Shown here: positions 42,976-51,803 of the stretch, one piece after another
How the letters are laid out: each line of letters opens with the position of its first letter
Numbering within the stretch: the stretch's first letter is position 1
DNA from: Pedobacter suwonensis
GTDB taxonomy: Bacteria > Bacteroidota > Bacteroidia > Sphingobacteriales > Sphingobacteriaceae
Reading direction: 5' to 3'
Assembly (NCBI RefSeq): GCF_900111825.1
Contig: NZ_FOJM01000005.1
Span: 124,001-188,000 of the forward strand
Length of the DNA: 64,000 nucleotides
The notes under the pieces: model-generated
Told to the model about the DNA's origin: nothing
Database searches by the model: none
What the model saw: the letters and a program-made list of their open reading frames with translations, nothing else
Made by a program: the position numbers and the translations under genes

Positions 42976-44763
42976 ATGACCGATCATCAACACCTTTATC
43001 AAACAGGAATTATAGGGAATTGCGCTTTTATCGCTCACGTAAATAAAAATACTGATATATCCTGGCTTTGCTGGCCACGTTTTGATAGCCCTTTTGTATT
43101 TGGCAGTTTATTGGATGAAAAAAAAGGAGGTGAATTTTCGATTTTGCCACAGGGCGAATTTACTTCTCATCAATATTACATCGAGAATACCAATGTTCTA
43201 AGAACGGAGATTAGCGCTGAAGACGGAAAATACCGGATTACCGATTTTGCACCCCGTTTTCATTTATACGATCGCTATTTTAAACCACTGATGTTTATCA
43301 GAAAAATTGAGCCTTTGGAAGGTAACCCGCGCATTACCATTAAGTGTGAGCCGGTTTGCGATTATGGAAAAGGTAAAATGAGATCAAGCAGGGGAAGCAA
43401 TCACATCGACTATTTGGGCTGTGATGAAAATATACGCTTAAGTACCAATGTATCACTTACCTATATTTTCGACGAGAAAGCATTTGTGCTGAACGAGCCA
43501 AAGTATTTGGTGATGACTTATGGACAAAATTTAGAAGCACCGATCGTTAGTACAGCCGAGAATTTTTTAAGGGAAACCATTTCTTATTGGCGTTTATGGA
43601 TCAAACATTCATCAATAGCAGGTTTTTACCAGCCATTTGTAATCCGTTCGGCCCTCGTTTTGAAAATCCACCAATACGAAGACACAGGTGCCATTATAGC
43701 CGCAAGTACCACCAGTTTGCCCGAATCACCAGGTAGCACAAGAAACTGGGATTATCGCTATTGCTGGCTTCGCGATTCGCACTATGTGCTCACATCCTTA
43801 AACCATATCGGACATTTTGAAGAAATGGAACGGTATTTTAATTACCTGTCCGATATTTCGCGTGCTGAAGATGTGCGTTACCAGCCTTTATACGGTATTG
43901 CGGGCGAAAGACAAATTACCGAACGCACTCTTGATCATCTGGATGGTTATAGAGGAGAACAGCCCATTAGGATCGGAAATCAGGCATACGAACACATTCA
44001 GAATGATATTTATGGGCAGGTTTTGATTTCTATGCTGCCACTTTATACCGACCACCGTTTTGTTTTTTCGGAACGGGGTGATTCAGTAAAGTGGATTGAA
44101 AGTGTACTTTCTAAAATTGAACGTACCATTGATGAAAAGGATGCCGGAATATGGGAATTCAGAAACATTGCCAATGTACATTGTTATAGTAACCTTTTCC
44201 AATGGGCAGGTGCACAGGCTGCTTTAAAAATGGCTAAAACCATTGGTAATGAAGATTTCGAAAGACGTGCAAATCTGCTGATTGAGAAAGCTTCAGCACA
44301 TATTGAAGCCTGCTACGATCCGGAAAGAAAAGTGTATACCAATGCTGTAGGAAGTCCGCATTTGGATGCCAGCACACTACAGCTGATTATGATGAATTAT
44401 CTTGATCCCGCTTCTGACCGGGCAAAGGACCATTTAATTGCTTTAGAAAAGGAACTCAAAACTGAAGATGGACTTTTTTACCGATACCTGCATGCTGATG
44501 ATTTCGGTAAACCCAAAACCACATTTTTAATCTGCGCATTTTGGTATGTAGAGGCTTTGGCCTGTGTGGGACGTACTGACGAAGCGATAAAGGAGTTTGA
44601 AAATATCGTTAAATACTGTAACCACCTGCTATTGTTTAGCGAAGATGTTGACGCCAAAACAGGTAGTCAATGGGGTAACTTCCCGCAGGCTTATAGTCAT
44701 GTAGGTTTGATGAACGCCGCTTACCGCATTGCCATTAAGCTGGATAGGCCGATATTTTTGTAA
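42976..44763 (+). CDS. GH15-family glycoside hydrolase
   Basis: A 595-residue GH15 protein with an N-terminal beta-sandwich domain (~1-225, ending before the linker) and a C-terminal (alpha/alpha)6 barrel. The signature NWDYRYCWLRDSHYVL is at ~257-272, and later motifs include GSQWGNFPQAYSHVGLMNAA (~561-580), with the usual acidic catalytic residues in this family. It could be a glucoamylase or a trehalase; both occur in this GH15 branch. The neighbours, glgA-glgC on the same strand and the trehalose synthesis gene downstream, are compatible with either. No signal peptide, so probably cytoplasmic. Confidence 0.88.
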   Translation: MTDHQHLYQTGIIGNCAFIAHVNKNTDISWLCWPRFDSPFVFGSLLDEKKGGEFSILPQGEFTSHQYYIENTNVLRTEISAEDGKYRITDFAPRFHLYDRYFKPLMFIRKIEPLEGNPRITIKCEPVCDYGKGKMRSSRGSNHIDYLGCDENIRLSTNVSLTYIFDEKAFVLNEPKYLVMTYGQNLEAPIVSTAENFLRETISYWRLWIKHSSIAGFYQPFVIRSALVLKIHQYEDTGAIIAASTTSLPESPGSTRNWDYRYCWLRDSHYVLTSLNHIGHFEEMERYFNYLSDISRAEDVRYQPLYGIAGERQITERTLDHLDGYRGEQPIRIGNQAYEHIQNDIYGQVLISMLPLYTDHRFVFSERGDSVKWIESVLSKIERTIDEKDAGIWEFRNIANVHCYSNLFQWAGAQAALKMAKTIGNEDFERRANLLIEKASAHIEACYDPERKVYTNAVGSPHLDASTLQLIMMNYLDPASDRAKDHLIALEKELKTEDGLFYRYLHADDFGKPKTTFLICAFWYVEALACVGRTDEAIKEFENIVKYCNHLLLFSEDVDAKTGSQWGNFPQAYSHVGLMNAAYRIAIKLDRPIFL

Positions 44764-44831
44764 GATTATAGATTAAACTTTGACAACTATGATATGTAAA
44801 ATACATATTTGACGTTGTCAAAGCTATTTTC

Positions 44832-46230
44832 AAAAAGGTCTGTGGTGACACAGACCCTGGCTTAGGGCGGGAGAGATTTTTCCTGTAAAAAAGACCCTGA
44901 AACAAGTTCAGGTTGACGTTGCAGAGAGATTTAATGGATAGGATAAAATTCAATAGAAAGCATCGCCATCTCTACTGAAATGCAGAGGAATGGAAAGATC
45001 TATTTGAAAATATATCTCTAATAGATTTCTCGACTGCGTTTCACTCCGCTCGAAAAGACGATATCTTTCATAAGAAATAGGTCTGTTAGGACAAACACCT
45101 TCGTATTAGATTAATAGATTTGGGCGAAAATCTGCGAAAATCATATTGAAATCTGCGGGATTCTTTAAAATTATAGTTGAAAAAAGGTCTGTGGGGACAC
45201 AGACCCTGGCTTCGGGGCGGGAGCGATCTTTCCTGTAAAAAAGACCCTGAAACAAGTTCAGGTTGACGTTGCAGAGATTTAATGGATAGGATAAATTCAA
45301 TGGAAAGCATCGTCATCTCTACTGAAATGCAGAGGAATGGAGAGATCTATCTGAAAATATCTCTCTAATAGATTTCTCGACTGCGTTTCACCCCGCTCGA
45401 AAAGACGATATCTTTCTTAGGAAATAGGTCTGTTAGGACACACACCTTCGTATTGGACTAATAGATTTGGGCGAAAAATCTGCGAAATCATATTGAATCT
45501 GCGGGATTCTTTAAAATTATAGTTGAAAAAAGGCCTTTGGGGACACAGACCCTGACTTATGGACGGTAGAGATCTTTCTTGTAAAAAACACCGTGAAACG
45601 AGTTCAGGGTGACGTTGCAGAGAGATTTAATGGATAGGATAAAATTCAATAGAAAGCATCGTCCTCTCTACTGAAACGCAGAGGAATGGAGAGATCTATC
45701 TGAAAATATTTCTCTAGTAGATTTCTCGACTGCGTTTCACTCCGCTCGAAAAGACGATATCTTTCATAAGAAATAGGTCTGTAAGGACAAACACCTTCGT
45801 ATTGGATTAATAGATTTGGGCGAAAATCTGCGAAAGTCATATTGAAATCTGCGGGATTCTTTAAAATTATAGTTGAAAAAAGGCCTTTGGGGACACAGAC
45901 CCTGACTTATGTACGGTAGAGATCTTTCTTGTAAAAAACACCGTGAAACGAGTTCAGGGTGACGTTGCAGAGAGATTTAATGGATAGGATAAAATTCAAT
46001 AGAAAGCATCGTCCTCTCTACTGAAACGCAGAGGAATGGAGAGATCTATCTGAAAATATTTCTCTAGTAGATTTCTCGACTGCGTTTCACTCCGCTCGAA
46101 AAGACGATATCTTTCATAAGAAATAGGTCTGTTAGGACAAACACCTTCGTATTGGATTAATAGATTTGGGCGAAAATCTGCGAAAATCATATTGAATCTG
46201 CGGGGATTCTTTAAAATTTAATTGAAAAAA
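44832..46230. repeat. tandem array of four ~350-bp repeats
   Basis: Four consecutive copies start at about 44832, 45181, 45527 and 45877 (steps 349, 346, 350). Each contains the stem GGTCTGTGGGGACACAGACC or a variant, a REP-like pair (agatctatctgaa... / gatttctcgactgcg), and a closing section (tctgcgggattctttaaaatt). Copies 3 and 4 are nearly identical, so they are recent duplicates. The short minus-strand ORFs in the array lie at the same place in successive copies and are not genes. The array lies between GH15 and otsAB. Confidence 0.88.
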
Positions 46231-46442
46231 GGAGGCTGTCTCAGAAATGATTTTGGAGATTTTTGGCAGAATAATATTTTGAAAGGGCGTCATTCCCGTG
46301 AAAACGGGAATCTTAATGCGATAGAACGGCAACTAAATAAGTCCTTAACAGAGCATTAAGATGCCCAGTCAAGCTGAGCATGACGACATACCCAAATTTA
46401 ATTCTACTGCTATTATTTAATCTGTTATTTTGAGACAGGCTC
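46231..46442. mobile_element. MITE-like element with terminal inverted repeats
   Basis: About 210 bp between two imperfect inverted ends: GGAGGCTGTCTCAGAAA (from 46231) and TTTTGAGACAGGCTCT (to 46442). These ends look like the GAGGCTGTCTCA ends of some insertion sequences. There is no transposase gene, so it is a non-autonomous or decayed element. A small hairpin (cattcccgtgaaaacgggaat) lies inside. Confidence 0.5.
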
Positions 46443-46475
46443 TTGGCATTATGGTATTAATTAACTATACATTTA

Positions 46476-48665
46476 TTAACCCCGTTCAATAAACTCCTCT
46501 TTTACTAAACTCCAAAGTAACTTTCTTACCTCTTTAAAATCATTTAAGTAATACTTTGCTTCTGAAATATTATTGCCAACTTTTATGGTAAAAGCATTAT
46601 CTGGCAGTACTTTGAAAATGTCTTCATCGGTATGGTCGTCGCCTAATGCCAGAATGAAATCAGGGTTTTTATCATATAACCAGTTTAAAGCAGCTTTTCC
46701 TTTATTAACTTCTATATTTTTAAACTCGATTACTTTGTTCCCTGGCATCAACTGTAATCCTTTATCAGCAGCCAGAATTTTCATGTGGCTTACGATTTCA
46801 TTGGCCCGTAAATCACCTAATCCATCTTCTGCTTTTCGATAGTGCCATACCATTGAATAGCTTTTTTCCTCAATGAATGATCCTGGAGTACGGTCGGTAT
46901 AGGTTTCTAATAAAGTCTTTATTTCCTGTTTCCATTGGTCGGTAAGCAGGGGCAGACTATTCCACTTATCTCCATACGACTTTTGCCATGCGCCATGTTC
47001 AGCAATCAGATCTACCTTTAAATGCCCAAACCACTGCTCCAGCGTTTCATGTCGCCTTCCGCTTATAATGATCACTTTATTGGCATGATCAAGGGTCAGG
47101 TTTTCGATTAGATCATAAAGTTCGTCGTCAGGAGAGGCATCATCAATGTTCCCGGTAAAATCTACCAGTGTGCCATCATAATCTAAAAATAGAACCCTAT
47201 CGGTTGTTATTGCATATTTAGCAGCAATTACTTCATTAATCGAATTTACTGCGTGTTTAGTTAATAATGATTTTTGAGAATCTTTCACTTCGTTTAATCT
47301 TAAAATAAAATTGTTAACCCAATGTTTAACGTTAAATTTTTCCACTATAGCCCGCATGGCTTTCATGCGTTGCTGTTGTTCTTCCAAAGGCATTTTTAAT
47401 GCAGTTACGATGGCTTCCATAATGTCGCCTATATTATTTGGATTAACAATTACAGCATCAGTTAATTCTTTGGAAGCACCTGCCATTTCGCTTAAAATCA
47501 ATACACCATCTTCGTGGTTCCGGCTAGCTACATATTCTTTACTTACCAGATTCATCCCATCGCGCATCGGCGTTACCAGGCAAATGTCGGCAGTTGAATA
47601 AAGTGCAGAGAGTACTTCAATGGGGAAAGAGCGATAAAAATAATTTACTGGAATCCAGTTTATGGAGCGGTACCTCGCATTTAAATTTCCAACAAACTGG
47701 TCAATCTGGTCTCTTAACTCGCTATATTGTGGTACGGTATCCCTTGAAGGGACTACAATCATGAAAAGTTCTATTTTACCAATATATTCGGGATGTTCCT
47801 GAAGTAGTAATTCCATGGCTTTCAACCTTTCGAGTATACCTTTACTGTAGTCTAACCGGTCGATAGAAAGGATTACTTTCATCTCTTCTTTACCAGTCCT
47901 GAAATAATCAATTTCTTTTTTTACTTTTTCAGTGACAGGTAGATCAGAAAATTTATCGAAATCAATTCCCATTGGAAAAGCTTCTATCACAATTTGTCTT
48001 TCGTGACTATTAAGTACGTTTGATGATGAGTTTACGGGTAGCAAACGTGTGGCGGTGCTGATAAAATGGCGTACATCATCGTAAGTATGGAAACCAATTA
48101 GATCGGCACCAATCAGGCCATTTAATAGTTCTTCCCGCCAGGGGATGAGCCTGAAAATTTCGTATGACGGAAAGGGAATATGCTGAAAAAAACCGATGGT
48201 AGCATTCGGGAGTTTCTCTCTTAAAATACCTGGCAACAGCAGCAATTGATAGTCTTGAATCCAGATTTTATCCTTTCGATCCAGTACATGCATGGCACTT
48301 TTGGCAAATTTCTCATTTACCGATCGGTAGCAATCCCAATAACTTTGTTCATAATTTGCGTAGGTAACCAGGTAATGAAATACAGGCCATAACACTTCAT
48401 TTGAAAAGCCTTCGTAATATAAATTAATTTCGTTTTGGGTAAGAAAAACCGGATAGAGGTTTAGTTCGGCAAGTTTTTGCGTAACTTCTTCCTGACGTTC
48501 TTCCGGAACCTCAATTCCGGGCCATCCGATCCAAATGGAGTTGCCTGATTTATATACATCGCCAAGGCCGGTGGCAAGGCCGCCCTCGCTGGGAATAAAC
48601 GTGTATTCGTTGTTCTCTTCAATGATTTTAACGGGTAGTCTGTTCGATATTATAACTGTCTTCAT
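46476..48665 (-). CDS. bifunctional trehalose-6-phosphate synthase/phosphatase
   Basis: A 729-residue fusion. Residues ~1-460 are a GT20 trehalose-6-phosphate synthase (VIISNRLPV at the N-terminus; GGLATGLGDVY; SKGILERLKAM; DGMNLVSKEYVASR). From ~490, an HAD-type trehalose-phosphatase follows, with the aspartate motif LFLDYDGTLVDF and the later LALGDDHTDEDIF. One polypeptide can therefore make trehalose from UDP- or ADP-glucose and glucose-6-phosphate. The gene is convergent with GH15 across the repeat array. Its neighbourhood with glycogen genes suggests carbon storage or osmotic stress. Confidence 0.94.
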   Translation of the reverse strand: MKTVIISNRLPVKIIEENNEYTFIPSEGGLATGLGDVYKSGNSIWIGWPGIEVPEERQEEVTQKLAELNLYPVFLTQNEINLYYEGFSNEVLWPVFHYLVTYANYEQSYWDCYRSVNEKFAKSAMHVLDRKDKIWIQDYQLLLLPGILREKLPNATIGFFQHIPFPSYEIFRLIPWREELLNGLIGADLIGFHTYDDVRHFISTATRLLPVNSSSNVLNSHERQIVIEAFPMGIDFDKFSDLPVTEKVKKEIDYFRTGKEEMKVILSIDRLDYSKGILERLKAMELLLQEHPEYIGKIELFMIVVPSRDTVPQYSELRDQIDQFVGNLNARYRSINWIPVNYFYRSFPIEVLSALYSTADICLVTPMRDGMNLVSKEYVASRNHEDGVLILSEMAGASKELTDAVIVNPNNIGDIMEAIVTALKMPLEEQQQRMKAMRAIVEKFNVKHWVNNFILRLNEVKDSQKSLLTKHAVNSINEVIAAKYAITTDRVLFLDYDGTLVDFTGNIDDASPDDELYDLIENLTLDHANKVIIISGRRHETLEQWFGHLKVDLIAEHGAWQKSYGDKWNSLPLLTDQWKQEIKTLLETYTDRTPGSFIEEKSYSMVWHYRKAEDGLGDLRANEIVSHMKILAADKGLQLMPGNKVIEFKNIEVNKGKAALNWLYDKNPDFILALGDDHTDEDIFKVLPDNAFTIKVGNNISEAKYYLNDFKEVRKLLWSLVKEEFIERG

Positions 48666-48749
48666 GCTTTTATTCGATGTATCTATATCTTAAAAGCATT
48701 ATCATTCTTATTTTGTTTGAATTTTTAGGTCAAAAAAACATTCAGATGA

Positions 48750-50105
48750 TTAAACGTAGTTAAATACCAATGAAAAAGTTGTACCACTTTCGGGAGTAGA
48801 AATAACTTCGATACTGCCTCTGTGCATTTTCATGATGTTACGGCTGATGGTTAATCCTATACCCGATCCATTTTTTCTGGTGGTATAAAATGGAACGAAT
48901 ATTTTTTCAAGATCATCAGCCGCTATACCTTTTCCATTATCACTAACATCGATATATAGCTTGGTGTTTTCTAAACGGTAATTTACATTGATATGAGGCA
49001 TATCCTTATTTTCGACCGCATAAATACTGTTGGTAATCAGGTTAATTAATACCTGTTCTATCAATTTCAGATCCAGCTGAATGGTGATTTTTGATGAAGT
49101 CTGTTCTACATCCAGCACCACATTTTTAACTTTAGCAAATGGCTGCATCAGTACCTTAATGTGCTTTAATATTTCTCCAATGGTATGCGGCTCAAGGTTT
49201 GGTGTAGGCAGTTCGGCAATTAAACGGTAATCTTTTACGAAATCCAGTAAACCGGATGAGCGCCTTTGGATCGTATGAAGTGCTGTTTTAAGGTCTTCCA
49301 TTTCATCTTCAGTTAAGTCCTTTTTATCGGTTACCATTTTGTTGATAGTATCTGATAAGGAGCTGATAGGCGTGATGGAATTTAAAATTTCATGCGAAAT
49401 AACACCGACTAACCTGTTCCAGGCTTCAGTTTCTTTTTGCTCAATTTCATCTTTAATGTTCTGAAAACTAATGATGATGTAGTTCTTCCCGTAAAGGTTT
49501 AAAGGAATCACTTCAGTAGATAACTGGGTTAGTTTATCCTGAATCTTAAGTTCCAGAAACCTTTTTCCACCTGTTGAAATCTGCTCTATTTCTGCTCCGA
49601 ACGCTGGCAAATGCTCTTTTAACCGATGCCAGTATTTATAGGCGGGCACACCTAAAAGGTTAGAAGCAGCCTGATTGAAAAATGCAATCTCGTTATCTTT
49701 TTCTGCTGTTGTATTGCTCACCACGATTACCCCAACCGGAACCTGCTCTAAAATGGTTTTGATCAGCTGAAACATGGCTTCCTGTTCCAGTTTAATCTGT
49801 TTGTGAACCTGTAAAATATCAGTAAACGATTCGTATAGCTCCGGGAAACTGCCTCTGGTTGTTTTGTTTCTGAAGTTTAAGGTATGATCTCTCGTTTTTA
49901 CGGCCAAAATGAAACGGTTAATATCGGACCGGATCTGATTGATATAGTAATAAAGGGAAATAATGGTACCCAATAAAATCAGTGCAACGCCTGTAATGGT
50001 AAACCAGAGTTCGGTGTTTTTAATGAGGTAAAATAAAAGATAACCCAGCAGATTGATGGTCAGCAGGCGGAATATTAAACGGAAGGTAAAGCGTTGATAG
50101 AACAT
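48750..50105 (-). CDS. sensor histidine kinase, NtrY/AtoS-like
   Basis: A 451-residue kinase with two adjacent N-terminal membrane helices (~8-28 and ~33-55) and almost no periplasmic loop, so it is likely to sense the membrane or cytoplasm. A PAS-like region spans ~115-225, the phospho-acceptor box VISHEILNSITPI is near residue 239, and the ATPase motifs follow: EQVLINLITNSIYAV, DNGKGI and GSGIGLTISR. It is encoded 91 bp after the response regulator on the minus strand, divergent from the efflux operon. Expected partner: the NtrC-type regulator. Confidence 0.92.
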   Translation of the reverse strand: MFYQRFTFRLIFRLLTINLLGYLLFYLIKNTELWFTITGVALILLGTIISLYYYINQIRSDINRFILAVKTRDHTLNFRNKTTRGSFPELYESFTDILQVHKQIKLEQEAMFQLIKTILEQVPVGVIVVSNTTAEKDNEIAFFNQAASNLLGVPAYKYWHRLKEHLPAFGAEIEQISTGGKRFLELKIQDKLTQLSTEVIPLNLYGKNYIIISFQNIKDEIEQKETEAWNRLVGVISHEILNSITPISSLSDTINKMVTDKKDLTEDEMEDLKTALHTIQRRSSGLLDFVKDYRLIAELPTPNLEPHTIGEILKHIKVLMQPFAKVKNVVLDVEQTSSKITIQLDLKLIEQVLINLITNSIYAVENKDMPHINVNYRLENTKLYIDVSDNGKGIAADDLEKIFVPFYTTRKNGSGIGLTISRNIMKMHRGSIEVISTPESGTTFSLVFNYV

Positions 50106-50196
50106 TGTTAAGGTTTAGGGTTTAAGGTTTATGGGTATAGGGTTGAAGAAACGGTATTATAACCTTACGCCTTAAACCCTATACCTCAAACCTCTC
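50106..50196. repeat. purine/pyrimidine hairpin spacer between regulator and kinase
   Basis: The first half is purine-rich on the plus strand (aaggtttagggtttaaggtt) and the second pyrimidine-rich (ccttaaaccctatacctcaa), imperfect complements that could fold as one hairpin. Confidence 0.6.
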
Positions 50197-51567
50197 TTAG
50201 ATTCCAAATTTTTCAATTCTTCTGTAAAGTGCTGCGCGGGTTAAGCCTAATTCTGCTGCTGCTTTTGATATGTTTCCTTTGTGTTTATCAATGGCCTTCT
50301 GCACCATCATTTTCTCCATATCTTCCAGAGCCATTTCATCTGGTAGTGTGTTGTTCTGTGCGTAACGTTGCGGACTTAGCTGCAGATCATCTTCGGTAAT
50401 ATCAGCTCCATCGCTCATAATAACGGCTCTTTCCAACACGTGCTGTAATTCGCGTACATTGCCTGGCCATTGGTACTTTAATAGTGCTTCCTGCGCCTTA
50501 TTGCTTATTTTTTGCAAATTTTTATGGTATTTGGCACTAAAGACCTGCAAAAAGTGATTGGCCAAAAGTAAAATATCTTCGCCACGTTTACGTAATGCCG
50601 GTAATAAAAGTTCTACTGTATTAATGCGAAACAATAAATCCTGCCTGAATGTATTTTTTGCGACCATTTCGTTCAATGGCATATTGGTTGCCGTAATGAG
50701 GCGTACATTTACTTTACGCTCTTTGCTTTCGCCCAAACGGGTAACCGTTCGGTTTTGCAAAACACTTAATAATTTGGCCTGAAGTGGTAGTGTTAAATTT
50801 CCAATCTCATCTAAAAAAATCGTCCCCCCATCAGCTAGTTCAAAGCGGCCCGGTTTATCTTCTTTGGCATCGGTAAAAGCACCTTTAGCATAACCAAATA
50901 ATTCACTTTCAAATAGATTTTCGTTTAGGGCACCTAAATCCACATGCATAAATACCTGGTTTTTCCGGTGTGAATTTCCGTGGATCTCATAGGCGAATAC
51001 CTGTTTTCCGGTTCCGTTTTCACCCAGGATCAGCACATTTGCATCAGTAGGGGCAACTTTTAATAGCGTGTGCTGTAATTGCCTTATTTCAGTAGCTTGA
51101 CCAACAATATTCTCAAATCCTCTTGCAAGATCTTTTTGAAGCGATGTGTGTATCTTTTCAAGCTTTTTAACCTTTTTGGTCGATTCTCGAAGTTTTGATG
51201 CCGATGAAATGGTGGCAAACAGCTTTTCATTTTCCCAAGGCTTAAGGATGAAATCGGTAGCACCTTTTTTTATTGCTTTTACTGCAAGTTCAACATTACC
51301 AAAGGCAGTCATTAGTATCACCACATAATCTTTATCAATTGATAAAATATGTTCTAACCAATAAAGGCCTTCTCGGCCATCACTGGCGCCTTTTTGATAG
51401 TTCATATCCAGCAAAATGATATCAATTTCATTTTTGCTCAATAAAACGTTAATTTCTTTGGGCGATTTACATGTAATTACCTGCTTTACCTGTTGCTTTA
51501 AAAACAAACGGGCACTTAGCAGGATATCGTCATCATCGTCAATAATTAAAACAGTGGCGTCTAACAT
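50197..51567 (-). CDS. sigma-54-dependent response regulator, NtrC family
   Basis: A 456-residue protein: receiver domain (~1-120, LIIDDDDDIL and phospho-acceptor Asp in IILLDMNY near 53), AAA+ domain (~150-380, Walker A GENGTGKQ and the sigma-54 contact loop GAFTDA), and a Fis-type helix-turn-helix (~420-456, ISKAAAELGLTRAALYRRIEK). It therefore activates RpoN promoters after phosphorylation by the kinase encoded next to it. The divergent efflux genes have a matching candidate promoter and two dyads at 51660-51696. Confidence 0.94.
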   Translation of the reverse strand: MLDATVLIIDDDDDILLSARLFLKQQVKQVITCKSPKEINVLLSKNEIDIILLDMNYQKGASDGREGLYWLEHILSIDKDYVVILMTAFGNVELAVKAIKKGATDFILKPWENEKLFATISSASKLRESTKKVKKLEKIHTSLQKDLARGFENIVGQATEIRQLQHTLLKVAPTDANVLILGENGTGKQVFAYEIHGNSHRKNQVFMHVDLGALNENLFESELFGYAKGAFTDAKEDKPGRFELADGGTIFLDEIGNLTLPLQAKLLSVLQNRTVTRLGESKERKVNVRLITATNMPLNEMVAKNTFRQDLLFRINTVELLLPALRKRGEDILLLANHFLQVFSAKYHKNLQKISNKAQEALLKYQWPGNVRELQHVLERAVIMSDGADITEDDLQLSPQRYAQNNTLPDEMALEDMEKMMVQKAIDKHKGNISKAAAELGLTRAALYRRIEKFGI

Positions 51568-51659
51568 AACCTTGCCTCTTCCAAGTTAGTATTTCTTATT
51601 TTTTGCTAATGTTATCCCATCAATAAGGTGCTGAAAGGATGGGGCAAATTTAATAAAAC

Positions 51660-51696
51660 TGTCCGCTCCCGCACATTAACTGTCCGATAACGAACA
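51660..51696. promoter_or_regulatory. two 16-bp dyads, candidate activator (UAS) sites
   Basis: Site 1 is TGTCCGCTCCCGCACA (51660-51675) and site 2 is TGTCCGATAACGAACA (51681-51696). Both follow TGTCCG-N4-CGnACA and each dyad has one mismatch. Their centres are 21 bp apart, two helical turns, and about 72-93 bp from the -24 element. This is the geometry expected for paired NtrC-type dimers. Confidence 0.7.
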
Positions 51697-51758
51697 TATC
51701 AAAAATAAAATAATTAATTAGTGTTTGGTAATCAGCGTTTTAAGTATGATTTGATGTT

Positions 51759-51774
51759 TTGGCACAAGCTTGGT
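51759..51774 (+). promoter_or_regulatory. candidate sigma-54 (-24/-12) promoter of efflux operon
   Basis: TTGGCACAAGCTTGGT: the -24 part TTGGCAC is perfect; at -12 the G is present but the expected C is T. The distance between the GG and the -12 G is the standard one. It lies 30 bp before the ATG at 51804 and downstream of two activator-type dyads. Confidence 0.6.
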
Positions 51775-51803
51775 TACTAGCAGACCAAACAGTAAACCAA
51801 ACA

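Noticed and set aside
44832-46230. CRISPR array
   Set aside because: The units are ~350 bp and contiguous, with no short repeats and unique spacers, and no cas genes are present.
45106-46332. Short minus-strand ORFs (60-76 codons) in the tandem array
   Set aside because: They recur at the same position in each ~350-bp unit, carry no protein-like features, and are products of the repeat.
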